From NCBI GenBank assembly GCA_013362385.1, contig JABFWC010000159.1:1-5050 (forward strand): 5,050 nt of DNA, written 5' to 3'. The notes under the pieces were generated by a model that had not been told where the DNA came from, made no database searches, and worked only from the letters and a program-made list of their open reading frames with translations. This stretch comes from Pseudarthrobacter sp. GTDB lineage: Bacteria; Actinomycetota; Actinomycetes; Actinomycetales; Micrococcaceae. Shown here piece after piece: positions 1-5,050 of this stretch. Position 1 is the stretch's first letter. Each line of letters begins with the position of its first letter. Made by a program: the position numbers and the translations under genes.

Positions 1-360
1 ACCCCGCCGGGAACGATCGATTTCTACGGCACCGGCGGCTACATGCACACCGGTATCGACTTCGGTGCTGCCTGCGGTACGCCCGTGTACGCGGCGGCTG
101 CCGGCGAAGTCTTCAGTTCCGGCTGGAACTCCGCGGACGGGGGCGGGTGGCGCGTCAAGATCGACCATGGCGTGGTGCAGGGCAACACCCTGACCACCAT
201 CTACTACCACAACTCCAGCATCGTGGTCTCGAACGGGCAGCGGGTCTCCCAGGGCCAGCTCATTGCCTACTCCGGCAACACGGGCAACTCCACCGGCTGC
301 CACGCCCACTTCGAAACCTGGCTCAACGGCCGGGCCGTAGACCCTATGGGCCTGCTGTAG
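1..360 (+). CDS. M23 family (LytM-type) metallopeptidase, 5'-truncated by window edge
   Basis: This is the C-terminal 119 residues of a zinc peptidoglycan endopeptidase that would act outside the membrane on cell-wall cross-bridges. The reading frame is open from base 1. The residues before the first ATG (position 43) already belong to the domain, so that ATG is internal and the true start lies upstream. In partial numbering, HTGID supplies zinc ligands H16 and D20. IYYH carries the conserved catalytic-type H70. The block GNTGNSTGCHAHFE gives H101 and the zinc ligand H103. The usual GQxVxxGQ loop sits at 79-86, and the protein ends soon after the VDPMGLL motif. All metal and catalytic positions are intact, so this looks like an active enzyme rather than a degenerate activator. 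In related actinobacteria I recall ftsE, ftsX and such a gene upstream of smpB, which would suggest a link to cell-division hydrolysis. That link is inferred, since ftsEX is outside the window. Confidence 0.93.
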   Translation, partial: TPPGTIDFYGTGGYMHTGIDFGAACGTPVYAAAAGEVFSSGWNSADGGGWRVKIDHGVVQGNTLTTIYYHNSSIVVSNGQRVSQGQLIAYSGNTGNSTGCHAHFETWLNGRAVDPMGLL

Positions 361-428
361 GGGACAACAGCGCTGCCGTAGACTGGAATAGTTTCGGGCC
401 GCAGGCCTGGAGTTACCCAACCTGAACC

Positions 429-435
429 GGAGGAG
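429..435 (+). promoter_or_regulatory. Shine-Dalgarno of smpB
   Basis: GGAGGAG lies 7 bases before the GTG at 443. It is a near-perfect anti-16S match and fixes the GTG as the smpB start, as no ATG or GTG occurs nearby in frame upstream. The 82-base gap after the M23 stop holds weak -10-like hexamers (TAGACT at 379, TAGTTT at 389) without a convincing -35. smpB may therefore be read through from upstream or have its own weak promoter. Confidence 0.8.
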
Positions 436-442
436 TTGCCCC

Positions 443-916
443 GTGCCTAAAGAAAGTGGCCGTAAAGTGGTGGCCACCAACCGCAAGGCCCGGCATGACT
501 ATCACATCCTGGACACCTATGAAGCCGGAATTGCGCTCATGGGCACTGAAGTGAAGTCCCTGCGTGAAGGCCACGCCTCGATGGTGGATGGATTCTGCAC
601 GTTCTACAACGACGAATTGTGGATGGAGGCCATCCACATTCCGGAGTACAACCAGGGCAGCTGGACCAACCATGCCGCCCGCCGCCGGCGCAAGCTGCTG
701 CTGCACCGTGAGGAGCTCATCAAGATCTCCCATAAGGTACGGGAGTCCGGCTACACCATCGTCCCGCTGCAGCTGTACTTCGTCGACGGCCGGGCCAAGG
801 TGGAAATCGGCGTGGCCCGCGGCAAGCGCGAGTACGACAAGCGCCAGACCCTGCGGGAACAGCAGGACAACCGCGAAGCCCAGCGGGAGATGCGCGACCG
901 CAACCGGCGGCGCTAG
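443..916 (+). CDS. smpB: SsrA-binding protein SmpB
   Basis: SmpB binds the tRNA-like domain of tmRNA, stands in for the missing anticodon stem in the ribosomal A site, and with EF-Tu delivers alanyl-tmRNA to stalled ribosomes for trans-translation. The 157-residue length is normal for the family. The N-terminal signature NRKARHDY (13-20) is followed by TYEAGIALMGTEVKSLREG (25-43), the OB-fold core strand and loop. HIPEYNQG, NHAARRRRKLLLHREE and the IPLQLYF-like strand (IVPLQLYF) follow. The basic C-terminal tail begins at GKREYDKR (127-134) and runs to the end. This is the tail that folds into a helix in the mRNA channel to sense an empty A site. The start is GTG, set by the strong ribosome binding site just upstream and by the typical MPKE N-terminus. 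Its RNA partner ssrA is encoded 73 bases downstream on the same strand, the usual actinobacterial arrangement. Confidence 0.98.
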   Translation: MPKESGRKVVATNRKARHDYHILDTYEAGIALMGTEVKSLREGHASMVDGFCTFYNDELWMEAIHIPEYNQGSWTNHAARRRRKLLLHREELIKISHKVRESGYTIVPLQLYFVDGRAKVEIGVARGKREYDKRQTLREQQDNREAQREMRDRNRRR

Positions 917-940
917 GAATTATTTTCCTGCAGCATGCGT

Positions 941-946
941 TAGTAT
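941..946 (+). promoter_or_regulatory. Candidate -10 element for ssrA
   Basis: TAGTAT in the 73-base smpB-ssrA gap fits the TAnnnT pattern of a sigma-70-type -10 box. It would start transcription about 37 bases before the mature tmRNA 5' end, leaving a leader for RNase P to remove. No good TTGACA-like -35 stands 16-18 bases upstream; that region is an AT-rich run (GAATTATTTT, 917-926). The implied leader can form a small hairpin, CCGGC (954-958) with GCCGG (969-973). The call rests on position and a single hexamer, so it is weak. Confidence 0.3.
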
Positions 947-989
947 TGATAGTCCGGCAGGCTTGCCAGCCGGGTTGGTAAGTAAATAT

Positions 990-1357
990 GGGGATGATCG
1001 GTTTCGACGGTGTTTGTCGCGACAGGTGAAGCGGGCCGAGGATGCAGAATTATCTCGTTAACGCTGTCTGCAAAACAATAAGTGCCAAACCTATGCGCAC
1101 TGACTTCGAACTCGCTGCCTAAGCAGTAGTTCAGTCCGTCAGCCCGGGGTTGCTATCGCTCCGGATCCTGGCGTCGTTTAGATAGCCACTGCTGTTTACC
1201 CTCGTCATCGGGGTGAACAGGACTTTTAGATGACTGGGCCCGGATCAGCCAGCTGTTTGCAGCATGGCTGGGGCCGAGAAAATCCGACGCAAACTGCGCC
1301 CGGAGAAGCCCTGACAACACGACATCGGACGGGGGTTCAATTCCCCCCATCTCCACA
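990..1357 (+). ncRNA. ssrA: transfer-messenger RNA (tmRNA, 10Sa RNA)
   Basis: tmRNA acts first as an alanine tRNA and then as an mRNA to free stalled ribosomes and tag the nascent chain for proteolysis. The acceptor stem pairs GGGGATG (990-996) with CATCTCC (1348-1354), 7 pairs including one G-U. The D-like segment ATCGGTTTCGACGG is the family hallmark. The T arm is GGGGG (1331-1335) / CCCCC (1343-1347) around the 7-base loop TTCAATT. Helix 2 pairs GTGTT (1010-1014) with AACAC (1316-1320) and, past a bulged T, GTC (1016-1018) with GAC (1313-1315). Pseudoknot 1 is visible as crossing stems: CGAG (1037-1040) / CTCG (1054-1057) and GCAGA (1044-1048) / TCTGC (1067-1071). Downstream helices include GCTATC (1152-1157) / GATAGC (1181-1186) and a hairpin at 1247-1269. 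After the discriminator A1355 the DNA reads CA then TTT, so the full 3' CCA is not encoded. The mature RNA probably ends near 1355 before CCA addition. Confidence 0.98.
1084..1122 (+). other. tmRNA tag-peptide reading frame
   Basis: The resume codon is GCC at 1084, 12 bases after pseudoknot 1 ends at 1071. The frame encodes AKPMRTDFELAA and stops at TAA (1120-1122). The C-terminal LAA is the ClpX-type degron, and the RTDF core resembles tags I recall from Micrococcaceae. The residue before LAA is Glu (GAA) where many bacteria have Ala. The resume codon is assigned by tag length, alanine identity and spacing from the pseudoknot, not by experiment. Confidence 0.93.
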
Positions 1358-1404
1358 TTTGTGATGAGTCGGCACATCCTTCACGGATGAGTCGGGTCAT
1401 CGGT

Positions 1405-1439
1405 AACACCCCGGTCTTCGGACCGGGGTGTTTTATTTT
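1405..1439 (+). terminator. Intrinsic terminator of ssrA
   Basis: A perfect 12-bp stem, AACACCCCGGTC (1405-1416) with GACCGGGGTGTT (1421-1432), is closed by the extra-stable C(TTCG)G tetraloop and followed by the T-rich run TTTTATTTT (1431-1439). It lies about 50 bases beyond the tmRNA 3' end, so the primary transcript needs 3' trimming. It separates the smpB-ssrA block from the sugar-metabolism unit. The stem is palindromic, but the T tract is on the + strand only, so it works in the ssrA direction. Confidence 0.95.
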
Positions 1440-1567
1440 GCGCCGCAAACGCCGACAGAGGTACTGGGCGCCGCGGCCTGCTGGCGTGGAATCGCAGACA
1501 TGGACGGCAAAGCAGGCAGGTCCTATGGCCCTGTCCAATACGGCCTTTGCGCTGGTACCACTGACCC
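1440..1567 (+). other. Intergenic region upstream of the HAD-GH65 gene
   Basis: These 128 bases hold no supportable gene and presumably contain the promoter of the fusion gene, since a strong terminator stands just before. The best sigma-70-like pair is TGGACG (1501-1506) and TATGGC (1524-1529), spaced 17 bases. It matches consensus at only 4 and 3 of 6 positions. At its left edge, overlapping the terminator tail, is the 13-base palindrome TTTGCG-C-CGCAAA (1437-1449), which could be an operator half-site pair or chance. There is no clear Shine-Dalgarno before the ATG at 1568. Confidence 0.35.
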
Positions 1568-4500
1568 ATGATCGGGTCGCCCACCGCCGCCGCTGCCAGG
1601 CCGCCATTCGACGCCGTGATTTTCGACCTTGACGGGGTGGTCACCAACACTGCGCTGGTCCACCAGGCCGCATGGAAGGATGCCTTCGACCGGATCCTCC
1701 AGGACCCCCGGACACCACCCGGCGCCGACCGCGGCCCACTTACCCGGGGCGACTACCTCACCTTCGTTGACGGGCTGCCGCGGGAGCAAGGCGTAATGAA
1801 CCTCCTGGCCGCCAGGGGGGTGCACGTGGACCGGGGCTCGGAATCGGACGAACCCGGGGCGTGGACGGCATTCGGCCTGGGCGGTCTGAAGAACGAACTC
1901 TTCCTCCAGTACCTGACGCGCGACGGCGTCCAAACCTACCCGGGAACCCTCCAATTGCTGCAACGGCTTTCAGCCGCCGGGGTGCCAACAGCGGTGGTCA
2001 CCTCAAGCCGGAACGCCGCACGGGTGCTGGAGGCCGCGGAGATCATGCCTTTGTTCACCGAGGTTCTGGACGGAACGACGGCGGCCGGGCTGGGCCTGCA
2101 GGGAAAGCCGGCTCCGGATGTGTTCCTGGCTGCGGCGTCACGGCTGGGCGTGCCGCCGGCCCACGCCGTCGTGATCGAGGACTCCGCCGCCGGCGTCGAG
2201 GCCGGACGGCGCGGCGGCTTCGGCCTCGTGGTCGGCATCGACCGCAGCGGCAGCCGCCGCCAACTGGAGGACGCCGGGGCGGACATTGTGCTCAATGACG
2301 TGGGTGAGCTGGACCTCGGACTGGTCATCGGCAACGCCTGGCACCTCGTCTATGAAGGATTCGACGCCGGGCACGAGGGCCACCGGGAGGCGCTGACGAC
2401 GCTCGGCAACGGCTACCTGGCCGTCCGGGGAGCCGCTCCGGAAGGCGGTACGTTCAGCTATGCGGGAATGTACCTGGCCGGCATCTACAACCGGGTCAAG
2501 GTCCAGGCGGCCGGCGAGATGCTGACCGAAGAACACATGGTCAACGCCCCTGACTGCCTGTTCCTGGACCTGCGCTTGCCGGGCCGGCAGTGGTGGTCCG
2601 AGGGCGGTCTCACTGCCGTCCGGGAGCGGCGCGTCCTCGACCTGAAAAAGGCTGTACTGGAGCGGCGCCTCCTGCTGGAAACCGCCGACCGGCGGCGCAT
2701 GGAACTGGTGCAGACCAGGTTTGTTTCCATGGCCGAACCCCACCTGCTGGCAGTCGAGACCACCGTCACGGCCCGGGGCTGGAGCGGCACCCTTGAAATC
2801 CGCAGCGGCGTCAATGCCGGAGTCCGGAACGCAAACCTCCCCGAGCGGGCCCAAGGCTCCGACGTCCACCTTGCCGACAAGACACGCGACAGTCCGGACC
2901 AGGCGCCGGACCCGGTCTTTGTCGTCGAGGCGGAGACGACGCAAAGCCTGATCCGAATCGCCGCAGCATCGCGGACTTGTATATCCACACAACCGGGCGC
3001 GGGGGAGAGCGGGCGGAAAGGGGCGCTGCATTTCCGCGCCTTCAAGGTGCCGCTTACGGATGGCGCGCCGGTGCACATCACCAAGACAGTCGCCGTCGTG
3101 ACCTCCCGCGACCGTGCCATCTCATCACCGGAGAGCGCGTCCCGGGCAGTCCTGGAACGCACTGGCGACGATTTTGACGAACTCCTGTCCGCCCACCACG
3201 AGGCCTGGCGCCGGGAACTGGAACCGTTCCTGGTGGATATCGACGCGCCGGTCCAGGTCCGCCTGGTCCTGAACCTGCACATCTTCCACCTCCTGCAGAC
3301 CCTCACCCACCACACCGCCGAACTCGATGCCGGTGTCACTGCGCGCGGCCTTCACGGGGAGGGCTACCGCGGCCACGTCTTCTGGGACGAACTGTTCGTC
3401 CTGCCGCTGCTGACCTCCGGGACCCCCGGGGTGGCCCGCGCATTGATCGAGTACCGGTGGCGCAGGCTCCCGGCAGCGCGTTACGCAGCAGCGCAACGCG
3501 GTCTTTACGGCGCAATGTTTCCCTGGCAAAGCGGCAGCGACGGGACTGAGGAAACGCCGAAATGGCTGTATAACGAGAGGTCCGGACGGTGGGTGAAAGA
3601 CCACTCCCACCTTCAGGTGCACTCGGGCCTGGCGGTTGCCTTCAACACCTGGCAGTACTTCCAGGCCACCGGCGACAGGATCTGGCTCCTGCAAAAGGGG
3701 GCGGAGCTGGTGATTGAGGTCGCCCGGTTCTTCTTTTCGCTGGCCGAGTACGATCCCCGGGCCGACCGGTACCACCTGCGCGGTGTCGTGGGGCCGGACG
3801 AGTACCACACGGGCTATCCCGGCAGGGATGCCCCCGGGCTGGACGACAACGCGTACACCAATGTCATGTCCGCATGGGTATGCGACCAGGCATCGGCCAT
3901 CATGGCCTTCTTTAACGGCAGCGAGCGCGCCGGGCTCATGGAACGCCTTGGCATCACCGAAGCGGAGGTAACCGGTTGGGAACACCTGGGTGCCAGGATG
4001 TTCGTGCCCCTCCATGCCGACGGGGTCATCAGCCAGTTCGACGGGTACGAGCAGCTGCGCGAACTCGACTGGGAACGCTACCGCAACACCTACGACAGCA
4101 TTGAACGGCTGGACCTGATCCTGGAAGCCGAGGGTGACGGGACCAACAGCTACAAGCTGGCCAAGCAGGCGGATGTCCTGATGCTGCCCTACCTGCTGGG
4201 CCACGAAGGCGTGGTCAGCATCCTCCAGCGCCTGGGTTACGGTTTCTCGCAGGAACAGCTCAACCGAACCATCGAATACTACCTGGCGCGCACAGCCCAC
4301 GGATCCACCCTGAGCCGGGTTGCCCACGCCTCCGTCCTTGCCGCACTGGACGCCGACCGGGCCTGGGACAGTTTCCGGGAAGCGCTCGACGCCGACCTCG
4401 ACGACACCCAGCACGGAACCACGCGTGCGGGGATCCACCTCGGCGCCATGGCCGGCACCATCGACGTGGTGCAGCGCAGCTTCGCGGGCCTGCGTTTCAG

Positions 4501-4744
4501 CGGGGATACGATCCTGTTCGCACCCAACCTGCCCACCGGTCTGCGCGCCGTCGGGTTTGACGTCCTGTACCGCGGACACAAGTTGAAATTCCATCTGACG
4601 GAGGGGCACGTGAGTATCGCATCGGCACCCGGCAACGCAGGCCCTATCAACGTGCGTGTGCACGGGAACAGCCTGGTCCTGCCCCCGGGCCAGGCCCGGC
4701 ACGTCCCGCTGCCCGCACGGACGCCCGGGGCGGCGGCTTCATGA
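1568..4744 (+). CDS. Fused beta-phosphoglucomutase (HAD) / GH65 disaccharide phosphorylase
   Basis: This 1058-residue cytosolic protein joins two enzymes. Residues about 12-250 are a HAD-family beta-phosphoglucomutase domain. FDLDG gives nucleophile D20 and acid/base D22, H32 and W36 match the H..AW pattern, and the cap has DGLPRE (68-73). VTSSRN is motif II, GKPAPD has K180, and VIEDSAAGVEAG has E204 and D205. Residues about 258-1058 are a GH65 inverting phosphorylase: an N-terminal beta-sandwich (LGNGYLAVRG, 279-288), then an (alpha/alpha)6 barrel with GEGYRGHVFWDELF (597-610), WLYNERSGRWVKDHSHLQ, catalytic acid E745 in VGPDEYH, KQADV (866-870) and HGSTLS (911-916), plus a C-terminal beta domain. 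Family knowledge predicts alpha-glucosyl disaccharide + Pi to beta-glucose 1-phosphate + sugar, then glucose 6-phosphate. The substrate (maltose, trehalose, kojibiose, nigerose or other) cannot be told from sequence. The start is ATG 1568, the only option because a TGA is in frame at 1562. Its stop overlaps the PFK start. Mycobacteria, as I recall, carry similar domains as adjacent separate genes (Rv3400/Rv3401). Confidence 0.94.
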   Translation: MIGSPTAAAARPPFDAVIFDLDGVVTNTALVHQAAWKDAFDRILQDPRTPPGADRGPLTRGDYLTFVDGLPREQGVMNLLAARGVHVDRGSESDEPGAWTAFGLGGLKNELFLQYLTRDGVQTYPGTLQLLQRLSAAGVPTAVVTSSRNAARVLEAAEIMPLFTEVLDGTTAAGLGLQGKPAPDVFLAAASRLGVPPAHAVVIEDSAAGVEAGRRGGFGLVVGIDRSGSRRQLEDAGADIVLNDVGELDLGLVIGNAWHLVYEGFDAGHEGHREALTTLGNGYLAVRGAAPEGGTFSYAGMYLAGIYNRVKVQAAGEMLTEEHMVNAPDCLFLDLRLPGRQWWSEGGLTAVRERRVLDLKKAVLERRLLLETADRRRMELVQTRFVSMAEPHLLAVETTVTARGWSGTLEIRSGVNAGVRNANLPERAQGSDVHLADKTRDSPDQAPDPVFVVEAETTQSLIRIAAASRTCISTQPGAGESGRKGALHFRAFKVPLTDGAPVHITKTVAVVTSRDRAISSPESASRAVLERTGDDFDELLSAHHEAWRRELEPFLVDIDAPVQVRLVLNLHIFHLLQTLTHHTAELDAGVTARGLHGEGYRGHVFWDELFVLPLLTSGTPGVARALIEYRWRRLPAARYAAAQRGLYGAMFPWQSGSDGTEETPKWLYNERSGRWVKDHSHLQVHSGLAVAFNTWQYFQATGDRIWLLQKGAELVIEVARFFFSLAEYDPRADRYHLRGVVGPDEYHTGYPGRDAPGLDDNAYTNVMSAWVCDQASAIMAFFNGSERAGLMERLGITEAEVTGWEHLGARMFVPLHADGVISQFDGYEQLRELDWERYRNTYDSIERLDLILEAEGDGTNSYKLAKQADVLMLPYLLGHEGVVSILQRLGYGFSQEQLNRTIEYYLARTAHGSTLSRVAHASVLAALDADRAWDSFREALDADLDDTQHGTTRAGIHLGAMAGTIDVVQRSFAGLRFSGDTILFAPNLPTGLRAVGFDVLYRGHKLKFHLTEGHVSIASAPGNAGPINVRVHGNSLVLPPGQARHVPLPARTPGAAAS

Positions 4745-5050
4745 GGCAGCTCGGAATCCTGACCAGCGGAGGCGACTGCCCGGGTGTGAACGCGGTGATC
4801 CGGGGCGCCGTCCTGGGCGGCGCCGTAGCGCACGGATACGGGTTCATAGGTTTTCGCGACGGGTGGCGGGGCGTCCTGGAGCAGGACTCCGTCTCCCTGC
4901 CCAGGCCCAGCGTCCGGGGCATTTCACGCCTCGGCGGCACCATCCTTGGCACCTCCCGGACCAACCCGCTGGCGGGGGACGGGGTCGATGCGGTACGCGC
5001 GTGCCTGCGCTCCAACCAGCTGGAGGGCCTGATCGCCATCGGCGGGGAAG
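4741..5050 (+). CDS. 6-phosphofructokinase, N-terminal part (3'-truncated by window edge)
   Basis: PFK phosphorylates fructose 6-phosphate to fructose 1,6-bisphosphate, the committed glycolytic step, using ATP or PPi. The first 103 residues are present. LTSGGDCPGVNAVIRG (7-22) is the nucleotide/PPi-binding loop of the PfkA fold, GFRDGWRG (37-44) follows, GGTILGTSRTNP (65-76) includes R73 of the substrate site, and LIAIGGE (97-103) reaches the catalytic loop. Cys in GGDC and the SRTNP motif point to the actinobacterial subgroup that mixes ATP- and PPi-dependent enzymes rather than the E. coli PfkA type. The start ATG shares ATGA with the stop of the upstream fusion gene. The only upstream purine-rich stretch (GGGGCGGCGG, 4727-4736) is a poor Shine-Dalgarno, so translational coupling is likely. 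The two proteins should be made together, fitting a disaccharide-to-glycolysis unit. Most of the gene is outside the window. Confidence 0.95.
   Translation, partial: MRQLGILTSGGDCPGVNAVIRGAVLGGAVAHGYGFIGFRDGWRGVLEQDSVSLPRPSVRGISRLGGTILGTSRTNPLAGDGVDAVRACLRSNQLEGLIAIGGE

Noticed and set aside
43..45. ATG at 43 as the start of the M23 gene
   Set aside because: The frame is open to base 1, the preceding residues fit the domain, and the resulting protein would start only one residue before a zinc ligand.
354..371. Possible terminator hairpin after the M23 stop (GCTGT / ACAGC)
   Set aside because: It has only five pairs, an 8-base loop and no T tract.
413..733. Minus-strand frame opposite smpB
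   Set aside because: The + strand encodes an unmistakable SmpB, and the antisense product has no domain.
963..989. TTGCCA (963-968) with TAAATA (983-988) as the ssrA promoter
   Set aside because: The spacing is only 14 bases, and the -10 would abut the mature 5' end at 990, leaving no room for a normal start site.
1153..1650. Several overlapping minus-strand frames and one plus-strand frame (1387-1632) across ssrA and the intergenic region
   Set aside because: They cover the structured tmRNA, its terminator and the next gene's start. None has a ribosome binding site or a recognisable protein feature.
2138..3076. Antisense open frame of 312 codons
   Set aside because: It lies opposite the HAD-GH65 junction, has no recognisable domain, and its composition is that of a reverse-complement shadow.
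3125..4702. Long antisense open frame of 525 codons opposite the GH65 domain
   Set aside because: Its translation shows no family motif, and it is the expected shadow of a GC-rich coding strand. The + strand frame holds every GH65 motif.
1..5050. CRISPR array, transposase, toxin-antitoxin or defence system
   Set aside because: No regularly spaced repeats, terminal inverted repeats, transposase motifs or defence-protein motifs were seen. The window is filled by housekeeping and sugar-metabolism genes.

Overview
This is high-GC actinobacterial DNA, most like Micrococcaceae (Arthrobacter / Pseudarthrobacter type). The lineage call rests on three things: uniformly GC-rich third codon positions, the gene order M23 peptidase - smpB - ssrA, and a tmRNA tag ending RTDFxLAA, which resembles tags I recall from Micrococcus and Arthrobacter. 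Every gene found lies on the + strand.

Region 1 (1-1439) is a conserved housekeeping block. It opens with the 3' part of an M23 (LytM-type) peptidoglycan endopeptidase. smpB follows, with a strong Shine-Dalgarno and a GTG start. Next is ssrA, the tmRNA that works with SmpB to rescue stalled ribosomes and tag incomplete proteins. The tmRNA can be read in detail: acceptor stem, T arm, the first pseudoknot, and a tag reading frame giving AKPMRTDFELAA. A textbook intrinsic terminator (12-bp stem, UUCG tetraloop, T-rich tail) closes the block.

Region 2 (1440-1567) is a short intergenic stretch that must hold the promoter of the next unit. I see no strong promoter, and no Shine-Dalgarno before the next start.

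Region 3 (1568-5050) is a sugar-phosphate catabolic unit. A 1058-residue protein fuses an N-terminal HAD-family beta-phosphoglucomutase domain to a C-terminal GH65 disaccharide phosphorylase domain. It overlaps by ATGA the start of a 6-phosphofructokinase gene that runs off the window. Together they suggest a route from an alpha-glucosyl disaccharide plus phosphate to beta-glucose 1-phosphate, then glucose 6-phosphate, then (after isomerisation elsewhere) into glycolysis at the PFK step. The PFK has motifs I associate with the PPi-dependent or mixed subgroup, but the window ends inside the codon that would best separate PPi from ATP use. The fusion, its coupling to PFK and an atypical GH65 substrate-site motif are the most interesting points. 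No mobile element, CRISPR array or defence system is visible.
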